A stretch of DNA of 64,000 bases. It comes from Branchiostoma floridae (taxonomy: Eukaryota > Chordata > Leptocardii > Amphioxiformes > Branchiostomatidae). The notes beneath the pieces were generated by a model. That model was not told the origin of the DNA. It ran no database searches and saw only the letters and a list, made by a program, of their open reading frames with translations. This document shows, one piece after another, positions 1-12,931 of this stretch. The stretch lies in assembly GCF_000003815.2 (NCBI RefSeq), contig NC_049984.1, positions 23,238,879-23,302,878 of the forward strand. Direction: 5' to 3'. The position numbers and the translations under genes were made by a program. Positions within the stretch are counted from its first letter, which is position 1, and every line of letters begins with the position of its first letter.

Positions 1-3000
1 GAAAGCAGTGTTGATACAGTATGTCTAAGAGGTATCATTCTCAGTTTAAATGTTGTGTCGTTGCCCTGGCTATTTCCAATCGTGGTGTAGTACTAATCAA
101 GGTCCCCTAGGCACGGTTGGTTACGCATACGTATGCCCGGATCGCCGTACATGGGTGTGGCCCAGTTCCGCGAATATAGCCTGATTAAATCTCGGCCCTA
201 GCAACCGTTCCGCTCTAGGTACCCGAGTGCAAGGAACCATCCATAAAGGTGACATTCCAACATTGGTGGATAACATTTGCATAAATACATATGATTAACC
301 TTATTAGGATGACAACGAACCATTTAGGCTTAGGCCACGGTAGCACAATTTCTTGTTTCTTTGCTTTGCTGCTTCAATTACTTTCTGATTTGAAAAATAA
401 ATCACACAAACCATTATATACGAATCCACTAAAAAATGCCCATAATTTGGTACCTCCTGTTGTCTTGAACTGTTGAACGTTACAGTTTTCAAATTTCAAA
501 ATTCATTGTTTGAACTAGTACTGTCAAACAGCCTGGTATGTTGGATCCCATTGTAGCACAGGGTCAATCATGGAATGCCTGTTTTTATTATTTCATTTTC
601 CTTATTTCATAAAGCCAATCCATTCTTCTCCAGCAAAAGTCCAAGAAACAAACAAATAACTTGATATAGCCTTTTACTTTTTAGGTCTTTGTTACCAACT
701 TACTATACTGCTACCTAGAGTGGCTAGGCTGGAAGTTTGGTTTTCTTTTATTTCATCCTTCTCTTCCTGCAAAATATAACTTGATATGGCCTTATCGAAT
801 TCTCCTGTACCAGTTTAGTAGGCAGATTGTTTATAATGTATGCAGACTTTAAAAAAAAAAGTAAAACTAAAAGCATTGATAGTCCGTTGTAATTCTAGTT
901 TTAAAGCATAATACTTCTTGTGTTCAAATTTTCTTGGTGGTTTAATATTTGAGGTTTTCACGTCCGCTTCATATAACCATTGCAAAACAAAATGCTTATT
1001 GTGTCTTCTGCCCACCTACCCTGTTTTTTCAGCCGCGAACTTAAAACTACCGCGAACACTCCATTTAGTCCGTACCATGAAATTAAATCCCTGTGAACTT
1101 AAAGGCATGTACACTATTACAGTACCTGGCAGTGATAAGATATAAAGTTACTTGATGTCACAAGATTTCCTGTAAGAAAACAGTTGTTCAATTCCAAGAT
1201 ACATGTAGTGCCATGGCATGCCTGAATTGCAAAAATGGCAAAAACATGGCAAAAAACAGCCAGAGCGGAACCTTTCTTTTTGTGGAGATGGAGTAACATT
1301 AGTTTATTTCGTTTTGTTAATAAGCCACAAATAACCTCAAGAGTGATGAGAATAATCGGTACTACAGTCAAACCTGCCTGAGCGACCACCTCTTCTCAGC
1401 GACCACCTGGCCATTTCGACCACTTTTTCTCGGTCCCGATTTATTTTTCCATTGATGTAAGCATTAAGCGACCTTTTCTCAACAACCACCTGGCCAACGC
1501 GACCGGCCCAAATTGGGACCCATAACGACCGCATTATTTTCAAAATTGAGATTTTTGATGATAACTAGCACGATTTTGTGCCGAAATCGGCCAGTTTTCG
1601 TTGGATTTTGGGGTTAAATTTAAAGTTTACAGTGTGCCTGTTGTATTTGAGATTAAAGACCTCGCTTCTTTGCGTGCGTGCAGTGTGCTTGCTTTATGCC
1701 ATTAAGCACAATGGAAACCATTTATACTTTCCATCGGGCATGTTTTGAGTCGATACTCTTCTCAGCGACCACCTGTCCAAATCGACCGCTTTTTTCCGGT
1801 CCCCCGAGTGGTCGTCTTGGGCAGGTTTGACTGTACTACTAGTACTTGTGGATGTATGCATCGAAAATGAGCAACGAGAATGAATGAATGAGAAGAGTGC
1901 AAATGTATGCCACAGCCTATGTTTCTTTGCTACTTCCCCGCATGTACATGTACATGTACACTGTAAAGACTTGACCGACACTAAAACCACCGTAAAAATG
2001 CTTTCTCTGCCTTCTATACCTGCCAACAGCGAACTTAAAACCACCGTGAACACTCCATTTTCTCTCTCCCGCGAAATTAAATCCCCGCAAACTTGAATGC
2101 AATTGCACAGCACTGTTACGCTTTAAATGTTTACGGTTGTTTTATATTTATTGCAGCAGTTTTCGCTCTACTGTAAAATCATCAAACCACAAACAATTTT
2201 TTATGCACTTTTTATGCCCACCTCTAACGCCTCCGCAAATTTAAATAAATATCTCATATGTTTCCCACAAAGCAGATGGTCCACCAGAACCCATTGTGAA
2301 GCTTAGTAGTGTTGCAAAATATCCTCAAATTGCATGTGAAAAGTCATCATTGCATATGAAAAGTCATCGTGGCATTTTTCCTATGAATATGCAAACTGAA
2401 TAAGAATACCGCTCCTAACGCATTATTTTCGTTTGACGCATGACAGCATACCCACATTACTGGAATATTTTTAATGGTCCACACCAAAGTTACATGAAAG
2501 TAAAAAGGACAATTTGCTGCATTTGATATTGATGATGATATATTGCAAGTACATGTAGTTGTGTGCAAAGGGTCTTTGTCACACATACATATGTATTGAT
2601 GACAATGGCCTCCCAGCCTTCTCCAGACCAAGGTAGAGAGGTCGTCATTAGGAAGGTCATTTGTGGTTGGAGTTGATCGTCAGGGTCGCCCACTGGTTTT
2701 TAAAAATCATCTGTGCCAGCTGACTATAAATTTTATGTGGTCACATAAAACCTCTGCGAACAGTGCACCCACACAAAATGATTGGGTGCACAGGTCCAAT
2801 TTTGGGTGCACCTGGGTGCACATGCACCCAGTATTTCGAGCCCTGCCAAAACACAAGATGTCAAAACATACTGCTGCAATTCCAGAGAAAGCTGCGGGGG
2901 GGGGGATTTAATCATTTGTTTGTTTGCTATACATATCTTTTTTTTATAATTAGTTGTGCAGTTCACAATTGCACTAGCAGACAGACAAACACACAACCAC

Positions 3001-3219
3001 CCGAACACTCACCTCACCCGAAAATACAGTGTAGTGTCACACCTTTACAGATACCATACTTATAGCCTGATTAAATCTTGCTTATGGCAGCCCGCGCAAC
3101 ATCTTTCGGCCCCCTCTGCGGGGAGGGGCCAGTTTTAGCCCCGGACAGCAGAGTTTGTGTTACACAGACTACCATACATGTACTTACACTCAATGCCATT
3201 ATCCTTCCATCCATCTCAG
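1..3219. other. Upstream region, repeats only
   Basis: No coding exon recognised. It contains two partial copies of a dispersed repeat with the phrase GCGACCACCTCTTCTCAGCG (about 1375-1540 and 1745-1835). There are two partial copies of the CTGTAAATGCA/GCGAAC MITE family (about 1029-1130 and 1975-2110), a GTGCACCC-rich repeat (2765-2855) and a 115-bp repeat at 3062-3175. A ZHX promoter or leader exon may lie here but cannot be located. Confidence 0.6.
3062..3175 (+). repeat. 115-bp dispersed repeat, copy 1
   Basis: Starts TAGCCTGATTAAATCT, passes through GCGGGGAGGGGCCAGTT and ends GTTTGTGTTACACAGACTA. The same start and end recur at 8814-8900. Only the start phrase recurs near position 175. 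This copy ends about 45 bp before the ZHX exon-1 acceptor. Confidence 0.7.
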
Positions 3220-3250
3220 GTGCAGACCAAGGACAGTGCTAGGGCGCACC

Positions 3251-6200
3251 ATGACCAGTGTGTCCAACCTCACCCTCAGCACTGACGTGAAGAACCCGGT
3301 GGGGAAACTGCAGGGAGGGTTCGAGTGCAAGTACTGCAGCTTCCAGACTCAGGACCTGAACGAGTTCACCTCTCACGTGGACTCTGCACACCCTCACGTC
3401 ATCCTCAACCCCACCTACATCTGTAAACTCTGCAACTTCTCCACTAAGAGGTAGGCAGGCTGTTGGATAGGATCTTGTTATAGGGGCTCCAAATTTCTTG
3501 ATGAGTCATGGCAAATGATATAGGCACAACTATTGCATTGTAGGGGGTCCGGGGGCATCCACCTTCCATGTTGCAGAGTTTTCAAGAATATCAAGTGAAA
3601 ATGGTGCATTCTAATAATTCTATTATTTCTAAGGTATCCTGAGGGGCAAAATTACTGTTAGAGAGGTTACAGTGTAGAAGACTGTGACATTTAGTGGCAT
3701 CCCTGGTCAAATCAGAATTTCATGCTTGTCAGAGGATCTGCTCCCCAGTGTAAGGGTGTCTAGTGCGTCAAATTTCTTGTTATCTTAAATGACTGCCATG
3801 ACACATGCCTGGCTAAAAACATGTAGGTACATGTACATGTAGGAAGTGTTCTGAATAAATGTAAATGTACGTAGACAGGGCTGGAAATTCATTTTTGGGA
3901 ATTGATGCGCTAATGTACCAAACCTAAGTTTAGGTACACAGAAAAAAAATTGAGCAACATTAAGTAAAGCAAAATCTGCCAACACAGCTTTGAGCACCTG
4001 ACCAAACCAATCGATTGCGATGGGAGATCCTGTATCAGCCGAGGTACTAAACTGATCATCGGTCAAATCGCCTGATGGCCGAGAATTCGATCTGACTTAT
4101 AGAGGGAACTTGGACTGCGGGTGGTGCTACCTATATGTATGTCATACTTGCCTGAGAAAATAATTCCAATGTGCCAGAAGTTGAGAAAATATGGTGTTCT
4201 GAAACAAAACTGTGTAAGCAAATTTGAGCAGTCCCATAAGAAGTTAGCCTGGGTACCATCCGGAAAGTAGTTCGCTCTGACGTTCATTATATACTATATA
4301 CAGTCGCTTCTAGCTCTGACATTCATTATACACTATATACAGTCGCTTCTCTGTGTTTCCGTCTGGGAACGCGGACCATCTCAACGTCTGGAATCGTCCA
4401 AATTTTGGACGCAGACGCTGATTGGTCCCCACATAAGAGCGAATTATGGAATGGGTTCATGTGATCGTTCGAACCGGTGTTCCAACACCGGAAAAGCCCC
4501 ACGTCCCCTTGCTTGCGCATGTGGGCACCGGCTTGTTGTCATCGAACGAGTGCTCTAGAACCCATTCCTTGATTCGCTCATCAACTGGCGTCACCACCAA
4601 ACGGTTTGAATGCGCACGTCTCCAGACGGATAGCAGAAGTGAACATAGGAGCGAACTACTATCCGGATGGTACCCAGGCTAATAAGAAGTGTGTCTAGGA
4701 CAACATTTAATCTACAGCTTGCAATCTAATCTTCACCAAAACTGTTTTGTTTTTTATTTGTTTATTGTTTAGGTTAGACAGGTACTAAAATGCACAAGAT
4801 AACATTACTCATTCAAACAAGTGGATAGGTTTTGAAACATACTTTTCAAGTTGAGTCTACTACATATACCTTTCATAAAACTGACCTGGCCACATTAATT
4901 ATTGACAAATAATGTGTGTTGGCAGGTATGAGATGTTTATGCAGCACAACCAGAAGAACCACCCAGACAACACCAAGCTGGCACTGAAGGTCATCAAACA
5001 GAACGGCACCACCTTCCTGGAACAGAACCCTGTGGGAGGGGCAGAGGACTCAAAAACAACCAATGGGGAGAGGAACGACACTGCTGAGGGTGGTAAGTTT
5101 TTGATTTTGTAACAATTTTTCATAGAAATTGTTGCTTGTTTTGGGAATTCATACTTTCCCAAATTCGTATTTTCCCCGAATTCTCATGGAGTGGAATTTT
5201 TTATCACCAAGCACAGTTGGGGTGTCTTCGTTAGATAGTTTTAAAGAGTATTTACTGATAGATGTGCAAATTTAGGTGTGACAGGTTGTTCAGTGTAACA
5301 TAACCAGCTGCTGCTGCCGCGTCGCGTGCCTGCAAAGCTGGTGTGTTACGCTGAAGGGCGGTTATACCAGCTATATAGGGACTAGGTAGGTAGGTAGTTA
5401 TGTATAGATACAGAACTCGCGAAATGTGTCCATCTATGTAATATCTTTTTTCATGAATTCTACAGTGTAGGACCATTGACTTGGGAAATTAGAAGTTGAT
5501 AACGTATGTGATACTTACAGTCCCTGACTCTTTAAATAAGCCTGCCTAACTAACAAATTTCATCTTCATCTCATCTTCATGTTCATCTCGTTGAAACAGG
5601 AACGGAGGCAGATGAAGACAAAGAGGAGACACAGGGTGAAGATGACTCCGAAACAGTGGGCGCCTTCCATACCCCAATGATGCAAAAACTCCTGGACCAG
5701 AAGACCTCAGCCCGTCAAGGTGACGCAGTGGACGATGACCAGTTCTCTGCTTCGTCAACTCTTCAGAAGCTGTGCCAGACAGCGGCCAACCCACCCGTTA
5801 CCTACGCCACCATTAGTGTATCGAATGCAGACAGTCATAGTGACGCAGTGCTGAGGGAGTACTTCAACAAGTTTCCATACTTCTCGGAAAAAGAGCTGGA
5901 AGAGATTGTAGACAAGACTGGTATGACTGAAGACGAGGTAAGAACGTGGTACACTGCTCAGAGACAACAGCTGTCAGTCAACTGGACTGCAGAGGAGATT
6001 GAACAATACCGGGCATCAGGAGTCCCTGCCGCATGGGCTGATCGCAATAAGGAGCCAGAAAAGACCATGAAGGTGGTAAAAACACTCTTTCCTCCCAGCA
6101 GAGTTAGCCCTACTGCTAAGGATCGCACAAAGATCGCAAAAGTCTCTCGTCCCAAACCCTCGCAAGGAGAAGGAGGTAACTGGAAGAAAACGCCCGAGCA

Positions 6201-9200
6201 GTTACAACTTTTGAAGAGAGCGTTCGGTAAGACTCAGTTTCCAACCCCTCTCGAGGTGGACAAGCTTGTGCGAGCGACAGGACTTACCTCGGGCGTTGTG
6301 AAGAAGTGGTTCAGTGACACGCGATACCATGTCAAGCACAGCAAGGGAACCAAAGGACTGTGTGTGTACAAGGAGGATCTGAATGAGACGTTAGACAGTA
6401 TTATTGAGTCGTCATCGTTGAAGGCGCCAATTAGACCCAGAGGCAGGCCGCCAAAATCACCCAATGCTCCCAGAGGTAGGCCACCTCTGTCCCAGTCACC
6501 TAGAGGCAGGCCACGATCTCCGAGGTCTCCAAGATCTCCAAGAGCACAAGTACACTTCAGCACTTCAGACACAACAAAGGTGAAGATAGAAAGGAGTGCT
6601 ATGGACATGGAATGGCTGGAGAGGAAAGGAAAGTCGGAGTACCAGCTAGACCTCCTGAAAATCAATTTTCAACAGAATCCTTACCCGTCAGAGTTCGACG
6701 TCGACAAACTTCGTGAGGAGACCAAGATGACGGCAAGAGAGATCGGCAGGTGGTTCAATGACTGTAGGAGGGAGAAGGGGCTACCACAGGATGAGAAGTA
6801 CTACGTACCGCCCCAGGAGCCTGTCACACAAAGTGGCGAAGAAGAGGTGGATGATACACTAGTACCCAAAGATGAACCGATGTCTCCAGGGCAGCCTGAT
6901 CTAGTAGACTATTTCAACGGCGGCGTTGAAGAAGACTCAGGTTCTGACAACGATAAAAGCCGATCAAATGATGTGAACGAAAACAGCGTTAGAAGTAATG
7001 GAAACAAGAACGGCATCGCCTCGCCAACGAAAGTTGCCACCTTGAATGTTGAGGACAAAGACAAATCCGATTCTCTCACAGAAGAACAGGAAAAAGAAGT
7101 AGAACCTGGAGCTGGAAAGGGGGAGGACCATGAAACCAAAGATGTGGCATCAGATGACGATGATGATGATGATGATGATGATGGAGGGAAAGATGCAGAA
7201 ATGGAGGATGAGGAGAGTGGGCTGTACATGGATGTACAGGATGAGCCTGTAGTGGGGATGGAGGACCAAGAAGATGCTGAGGAAGAAGAGGAAGGATGGA
7301 ACCAGGACAGGGAACAGCAACAGGGAACTGCAACCCACAAAAACAACAGCCAGGAGCAGAACAAGAAAAAGAGCGGAGACGTCAAAACGACCATGAAGGT
7401 TTTCTACGACAGGACGGGGAGAGTAAAGCGAAGGTTTAAGACGGAGTACCAGCTGAGGCTGTTGAAGGAGAGTTTTCAGAGGTGTCCTCACCCCGACGAC
7501 CTGGAGATAGAGCGTCTCATGAGACTCACAAGACTCAGCAAGCAAGACATCCGCAACTACTTTTCCGACAAGCGCTACGACGTCTTTAAACGAAACCCGC
7601 ACAAGATGCACCAGTTGTCGCACCAGCCTCACGAGCCGCCTAGCACCTTGGAAGACTATCTAGACGAGGACGACTCTCTCCCGACCATGGTTCCTCCGGG
7701 CACCAACCTGGTCCTCTCCCCGGCGGACATCCTGACGCGGAAACGAAAACGTGACGATGTAGAAGACTTTGAAGAGGACGGCAAAATCGACGGAAAGAAG
7801 ACCGCCTTCCAGCTGGACGTCATCAAAGCCAGCTTCTCTCTCAACCAGAGGCCAGGAGATACCGAAGTGGCAAGGATAAACAAACTAACAAAGTTATCGA
7901 GGAAAGAAATCCTGTGCTGGTTTGGAGACACGCGATACGCGTTCAAACACGGGAAGGTCAAGTGGATCGAGAAGTACCGAAAGATGGTGGAAGATCCTCA
8001 CTATAAGAAGTACTTCGGCTACGATGATGACAGCACCAGTGCACCGACATCAGGGGTGACGTCTCCTGTTACGGTGACGTCTGCGCCCCATTCCGTACCG
8101 TCATCTCCCATCCATCACTCTACGCAGGTGTCGAGCGCTGAATCTACACCAACGCAGAGTCACCAGCCTCCTCAGACTGAGAGTCCGACAGCGCAGCGCT
8201 CTCCCGAAGAACAACGAAGCCCAGTTTCAGGCAAGGAATCCATCATGGGCCTGCAGAGTATCGTCTCGTCCATGAATCCTCCCAAACCCCTGACTAATGT
8301 GGAGAAGCTGAAGATGCTGACTGAACAGTACGAGAGATGCCCCTTCATCCTGTATCATGATGCCGAGGAGCTGGCCAAAGAGATTGACCTGCGGGTGGAA
8401 CAAGTAAGTTCATACATGTATATTTGCAATGAAAGTCACTGTAATATTGGCATCTCTAGTGAAAGATTTAATTGTTGTTTCTGTACTCAAAAGAAAGCTC
8501 CTAGCAGCAAGCTTTTGGTCAGTCCCTTTTCTTCACTCTGCCCAGGTGTAGAATGCGTACCTGAATTGAGGATTTGTAGAAGTAGAGAGATGTATTCTGC
8601 CTTCCAATACCATGCCCTAGACACAGTGGATAACAATCCATTCTCCCTACAACCTCAGAAAATGCTTTGGGACTTACATGTACATGTACATGTACATGTA
8701 CATTGCCTTTATATTTACCCTTACACTGGCGAAAGATACAATCAATCTGCTTATGACATTGAGTCTCATTAAATCTTTTGCCTCAAAACAGGCTCACCGT
8801 TATCTTTACCTTAGCCTGATTATATCTCATCTTATATAGCCGTTCGCGGGGAGCGGCCAGTTACAGTCCCAGACAGTAGAGTTTGTGTTACACAGACTAT
8901 CTTTACCTGATATGTAAGGTCTTTCCTTTCACCCAGAGTAAATTTGGATGGTCTATCTTGTCTTGTCTTCAGGTGTTATCCTGGTTTGAGAGGAAGCGCG
9001 AAGAAGAGAAGAAGGACACTAACGATGAGGATGGACATGAGTCTGATGAGGATTCACCGTCCCGCCTGGCACAGAGAGCAGCCAACATTCCCCAGCGACC
9101 CCGCCCACTGCTGGACCCCGACATGCAGATTCAGATCAGACCTCCGATGTCCCAACAGCAGAGACCGCCCGCAGTCACGCACATCATGAACCAACAGAGA

Positions 9201-10512
9201 CCCATCGCGCCGCGGCCCGTCATGCATCCCAGTCTGCGCCCGGTGGCGTCGCCGCCGATGCCGCGACAACACGCTCCGCAGCAACTCAGGATGCAGGTTC
9301 CGGGGGGTGTGCCAGGTTAGTACTCTCTCCTCTTACTTTCACTTTTGTTGGTCTGTCATTGTTAAAGAATACAAATCAAAATTATTGCACAAGACCTGTT
9401 AACAGATACTATGTAAGGCAAATTGTTAAGTGTTGAGAACAAGCTTGCTCTCTGTAACTAACTGTATGCAAGGAGGTGAAGATTTCATCCAAAGAAATGG
9501 TTTAGGATAGCTGCACGGTGCAAAAAAAGTAGCATAATGTTGATATGCTTTCTGTATGGTACAAGTACAACTACAAGCAACTAACCACCTCATAACCCTC
9601 TTCCATTGCGTCCTTTAGCACAGTCTCCAAAGGTGGCCAATTGACAGCAGCATCATATTGTTGATTACAAAATGACACACTTCTTCTAGAGATACATGTG
9701 CATCTGCCATTTATCTTTTCCATTATAGTGTGATAGATTGAAATGGTGTAATGAAATTGGATTTTTGTGATTTTCTTTAGTTATCTCATTCATTAAGTGT
9801 ATTATTTACAGTTAGTATATGTATTTCTTTTACAGGACAAAACTTTGTCATGGTGAGCCAGGTCCCCCAACAACACCACATGGTACAACAGGGCATGATG
9901 GGTCCGGGTGGTCGACCTCAGATCATCTACACCATCGTACCCAACCAGCCGACACCCAACACGCCGTCCCAACCACAGGCCATCCGTGTCCAGTCAGCGA
10001 TGAGCCTCGCCACCGGTCAACAGGTCATGATGCAGAGTTCCCCTCCGCTACAACATCAGGGTGCCCCCTCCCAACCCCAGCCTACCATGGTAGTGTCGTC
10101 CCCCCCACCAGCTAATGTACATCAACAACAACAACACAACGACAGGCCCAACGACTTGGTCCGAAGTATTCTCGCCTCGTGTAAGATAGACATTTCCAAC
10201 TGGGAGACTGTTGTGTACCAGTGTCCGCGATGCAAGGCGGTGTTCCCGCGATGGGCTCCGCTAGAGAACCACGAAAAGATCTGTAACACGCCGCGTGAGG
10301 ACGGCACGAAGGCAAAACCTTCCATCTACCTCACCATGGCGCTGGTGGAGTCTTACTTCATGAAGGAAGACGTAATGACGGAAGACGGGTCCCCGCTCTT
10401 CAAGTGTTCTCTCTGTAGCCAGCCGTACATCGAAGAGAAAAGTCTGCCCCTGCACTTAGAAGAACACACCAAACAAGATGTCTGTATGAAGTACATGTAT
10501 CAGCTTGAATGA
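3251..10512 (+). CDS. ZHX: ZHX family zinc-finger and homeodomain transcription factor
   Basis: Coding exons: 3251-3450, 4926-5092, 5600-8403, 8973-9315, 9836-10512 (stop TGA 10510-10512). All joins are GT-AG and in phase, giving about 1396 aa. The N-terminus has two C2H2 fingers (CKYC at ~26 and CKLC at ~58), the second split by intron 1. Six divergent homeodomains follow at about residues 204-255, 317-370, 460-513, 733-787, 855-910 and 1020-1070; recognition helices read [31 protein letters not shown] and LSWFERKR. Between homeodomains 2 and 3 lie three RGRP AT-hook-like cores. An acidic segment with a run of ten Asp precedes homeodomain 4. The C-terminus has a CxxC...C finger (~1297) and a C2H2 finger (~1360). 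Paired fingers plus serial homeodomains define the ZHX/Homez family of nuclear repressors. Exon 1 starts at acceptor 3219; the ATG has a good context (ACCATGA), but the frame is open upstream, so an earlier start is possible. Confidence 0.93.
4245..4681. mobile_element. MITE family A, copy 1, 9-bp TSD
   Basis: Terminal inverted repeat TAGCCTGGGTACCATCCGG, with its reverse complement at the right end. Flanked by a perfect 9-bp direct duplication ATAAGAAGT (4236-4244 and 4682-4690). It is 437 bp with no coding capacity and sits in ZHX intron 1. Nine-bp duplications fit Mutator-like or Merlin-like transposition; the superfamily is not established. Confidence 0.9.
6430..6545 (+). other. ZHX: AT-hook-like cluster inside ZHX
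   Basis: Three copies of the RGRP core ([27 protein letters not shown]), followed by RSPRSPR, encoded between homeodomains 2 and 3. RGRP flanked by basic and proline residues is the minor-groove-binding AT-hook core of HMGA-type proteins. Its presence is read directly from the translation; DNA binding here is inferred. Confidence 0.7.
7157..7183 (+). repeat. GAT/GAC codon run (poly-Asp) in ZHX exon 3
   Basis: An in-frame trinucleotide tract encodes ten consecutive Asp residues in an acidic linker before homeodomain 4. The opposite strand of this tract gives long serine/histidine-rich open frames that are artefacts. Confidence 0.85.
8680..8702. repeat. ACATGT microsatellite
   Basis: A short run of alternating ACATGT units in ZHX intron 3. 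Reading from exon 3 through donor 8404 into this stretch gives an open frame of about 120 codons, which is intron read-through rather than protein. Confidence 0.7.
8814..8900 (+). repeat. 115-bp dispersed repeat, copy 2 (shortened)
   Basis: Matches the 3062-3175 repeat at both ends (TAGCCTGATTATATCT and GTTTGTGTTACACAGACTA), with a shared GCGGGGAGCGGCCAGTT core. It lies in ZHX intron 3, about 70 bp upstream of the exon-4 acceptor. Confidence 0.7.
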
Positions 10513-12931
10513 TACTCATCACTCAAGGCTTACAGTCTTAGTAACTCTCTATGGTGTGCTAGGAATACTTGACAACATGTTCAATGAAATCTTACGTGCA
10601 ACTGATTCATGATGACTGTAAGGCAACATAAAAAGACTGGAATATCAGCAGTATTCTTTTGGCATTTTAAGGGGTTGCATGATATTTCTTTGAAAGTCCT
10701 ATTTTTTTACAATTACAGCTTACACAACCTCACAATGACCAACGAATATCTCTGCTGTCCCCTCCCTAGTCTTGACTTAAAATCATTTTCAGAGTTATAT
10801 ATCGTAAAACCAAAATTCATATCAGCCCCACAGCATTGGCTATGGCTAAATAGTCCTATGCAAAATGACAGTCTGCCATATAAGTCACATCTGTAAGATG
10901 ACTTAGTTCTTTTCTGCGGATCTTCTTTTCAGAAAGATACAAGTGGAAGTTCAAGCTTGTCTGCCCCATGTACATTGTATAATGATTTTTCTTAAAATAA
11001 GAAGTTGTGAACACAACCATTTAATGTAAGTCCACCCAAAAGAAGGCCCAAAAATGCGTTTTGTACGTGTAGAAATTACAGTCTCTTCATGCTTAATGCT
11101 AAAATCATTGAAATGTGCTTACCAATAAGAGTGAAAGATCAGCGCAAGATTTTGAAAGTCCAATAATGTCTGAAATTGGTCGTTGGGAGCTTACTACATG
11201 TAGTTGATGTACACTGGAATTATTCTGAGGATTTTTAAGCAGTAAAAAGTAGAGGCCAAAATGAAGGATGACTAAAGATGATACCGACATGATTTGAACC
11301 TAGTGTTTAAAACACTGTAGATATGTATAGCATCTTGTACAGACATGTAGTATTTTACAAGTGCGGTACTAGTGTATCTCAGCTACGAATAGTGCATGAC
11401 TATTGTGTTTCTATCCTAGTTCGGTTTTATCATTTTAAATGTCTTCTTCATACATGTAGAAAAGAAAGATATCCTCAACACATAAGTTGCTGTCTAGTCA
11501 AAACATATTTTTACTTTTTGTAACCCAGGTTTAGAATGGTTTCAACTGTTAATTCTTTCTTCAATTTTTTTTTCTTTTCTGGAAAAGCCCTTTGCTCTTT
11601 TGCACTGAAAAAGTGTAAAATAGAGCATGGTTTACACATTGACATACTAATGTTGATTTCGAATTATTGATAGTATTGATAAGATGTGGTCTTTAACAAG
11701 GATATAAAATCTTAGGCCAATACTCTTATTTTTTGCTTCCTACGCAAGAAGTCTTTTCAGGTCGTTATCAGACTGTCCAACATTTTGTTTTAGTCTAACA
11801 CCAAACTTTGTAAGACATACCTAATAGCATTTGAAATCATGTCCAGACCTTAACAAGTTAAAATCACACGTACAGATACAGGACACAATCGCATATTATG
11901 ATGTACTGTAGCTCAATGTTTTTATGTCAATTTAAGTCAGGAAAATCATAACCACATATTAAATCCATGAGACATTTGAAGAAAATGATCTTTGTTACTC
12001 CAGTTGATATGCCATCTTTGTACGTAATACTGTAAAAGTGGAAATGTTTGCTGTGGTTCTATGTTTGCTGTTTTTTTGCGGCAACTTCTTAACCACAGAC
12101 TCAAAACCATCCCCAAAATTTTGTTGTGTCTTCTGCGTACTTACAACCGATTAATCATGATCTTGAGACCGCCACGAACACTCCATTTTTTCCCAGCAAA
12201 CACTTTTCCTTTTACAGTTATATGTATACTAAGTCCAGGGTCCTAAAAGTGTAAGCTTGATAAACTGCTACCAACGAACATGACTTCTTTGTTCATTCGT
12301 ATCGAGGTACAAATGTGGTTTATGATGTAGGTCTCTCTATCTAATTCTTGTGGTAGATTTAAAATGCACCAAATCTACATACAAGTACTACTTGTCATAC
12401 AAGTACGATATGAAAAATATCTTACCATGCTTAAGTCAATAGAAATCATGCACGCAATACACAGATAATGTTTAGTGTACAAAGTAAATGCAGTATTATT
12501 AGAAATCAGTGCAAAGATCTGAATTAGCAGGACAAACTCTTTGAAGAGTTTTGTACTAACCCGCACACCTAAATGTCTTGTTTCACAAAGGCATAGGAGT
12601 AAAGCAGTGTTCAGTTAACATGTACAGGTTTACTTGCAGTCTTAACTGTGAAAGATTCTTGAAAGAATTATTCTATATTGAGAGGGACCAAAGAAATTGT
12701 ACTGATGAGTCTAATGCAAAATGATCATGTACAGGTGCAGTGTTATGTGTGGCAATACTTTGTATAACACTGGAAGAAAGATTCAAGATAGTGAAAGATT
12801 GTTGTCAGAGAGCAAAAAGAAAAATCATGTTTGAAAAACTGTACTGCTAGTGTAACATCATAGTTCTACGGGACAAGCTGCAATGTATTTAACAAGATAG
12901 TTGCAGTTACTTGTAGGTTTTTTAGTTTTTA
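10513..12931. other. Probable ZHX 3' UTR and downstream DNA
   Basis: AT-rich, no coding exon seen. It probably contains the ZHX 3' UTR, but no poly(A) signal could be chosen with confidence. A member of the CTGTAAA...TTTACAG MITE family lies at about 12030-12217. Confidence 0.5.
12030..12217. mobile_element. MITE family B (CTGTAAA ends), diverged copy
   Basis: Starts CTGTAAAAGTGGAAATG and ends CCTTTTACAG. The interior phrases (GCGGCAACTT, CCACGAACACTCCATTTTT) match other copies at 30579-30761 and 36388-36578. Confidence 0.6.

Noticed and set aside
1375-1835. Minus-strand frames with WSLRRGGR-type peptides
   Set aside because: The same peptides arise wherever the GCGACCACCTC repeat occurs (also near 14410); repeat shadow.
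6909-7632. Several long minus-strand open frames rich in Ser, His and Pro
   Set aside because: They are antisense to the ZHX acidic linker and its Asp codon run; low complexity, no domain, no splice signals.
8404-8772. Extension of ZHX exon 3 for about 120 more codons
   Set aside because: A strong GTAAGT donor at 8404 and the in-phase continuation VLSWFERKR at 8973 complete homeodomain 6; the extension contains a microsatellite.
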